From Paraprevotella sp. (GTDB taxonomy: Bacteria; Bacteroidota; Bacteroidia; Bacteroidales; Bacteroidaceae), in NCBI GenBank assembly GCA_021205005.1, contig JAJPYK010000295.1:1-6440 (forward strand): DNA of 6,440 bases. The letters are read 5' to 3'. Below the pieces are notes generated by a model. It did not search any database. It was not told where the DNA came from and saw only the letters and a list, made by a program, of their open reading frames with translations. Positions within the stretch are counted from its first letter, which is position 1. Each line of letters opens with the position of its first letter. The position numbers and the translations under genes were made by a program. Below are positions 6,435-6,440 of this stretch, piece after piece.

Positions 6435-6440
6435 TTGATG

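Noticed and set aside
6196..6438. Plus-strand open frame opposite HU
   Set aside because: It is antisense to a complete, conserved HU gene, and its hydrophobic look follows from the complement of lysine- and alanine-rich codons.

Overview
The window looks like chromosomal DNA from a member of the Bacteroidales (Bacteroidota). Three things point there. The argS upstream region carries a TTTG / TAACTTTG pair that fits the Bacteroidetes housekeeping promoter (TAnnTTTG at -7). Start sites mostly lack strong Shine-Dalgarno sequences. The protein set (RNase H with an N-terminal viroplasmin-type domain, HU-beta, a PhoU-like/PiT pair, a five-helix LtaS-like phosphotransferase) is typical of the order. 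I cannot assign a genus from sequence alone.

Layout. On the plus strand, positions 1-1555 hold a two-gene phosphate module: the 3' part of a DUF47/PhoU-like gene whose start lies before the window, followed 16 bp later by a complete PiT-family phosphate transporter. On the minus strand, reading right to left, come a DNA-binding HU gene (6434-6162), its terminator, the argS promoter, argS (6062-4263), rnhA (4249-3581) and an LtaS-like membrane phosphotransferase/sulfatase-fold gene (3545-1701). The last three are spaced 13 and 35 bp apart and probably form one transcript. They converge on the phosphate module.

The junction between the two convergent units (about 1561-1746) is the most interesting part. 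It is an A/T-rich segment of about 186 bp bounded by perfect 18-bp inverted repeats, with a long hairpin near its centre that can act as a terminator in both directions. It resembles a non-autonomous insertion element (MITE). Its right end supplies the last 14 codons and the stop of the LtaS-like gene, so the insertion seems to have replaced that protein's native C-terminus. Joining the flanks restores an in-frame stop that would overlap the transporter's stop codon.

The remaining genes are core functions: arginyl-tRNA charging, RNA-DNA hybrid removal, nucleoid structure and phosphate uptake. Secondary points are an uninterrupted 11-A run inside argS and the overlap between the HU terminator and the argS promoter. 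I see no CRISPR, tRNA, rRNA or obviously novel multi-gene system. No stretch over 300 bp lacks a gene; the longest gene-free gap is about 145 bp, at 1556-1700.
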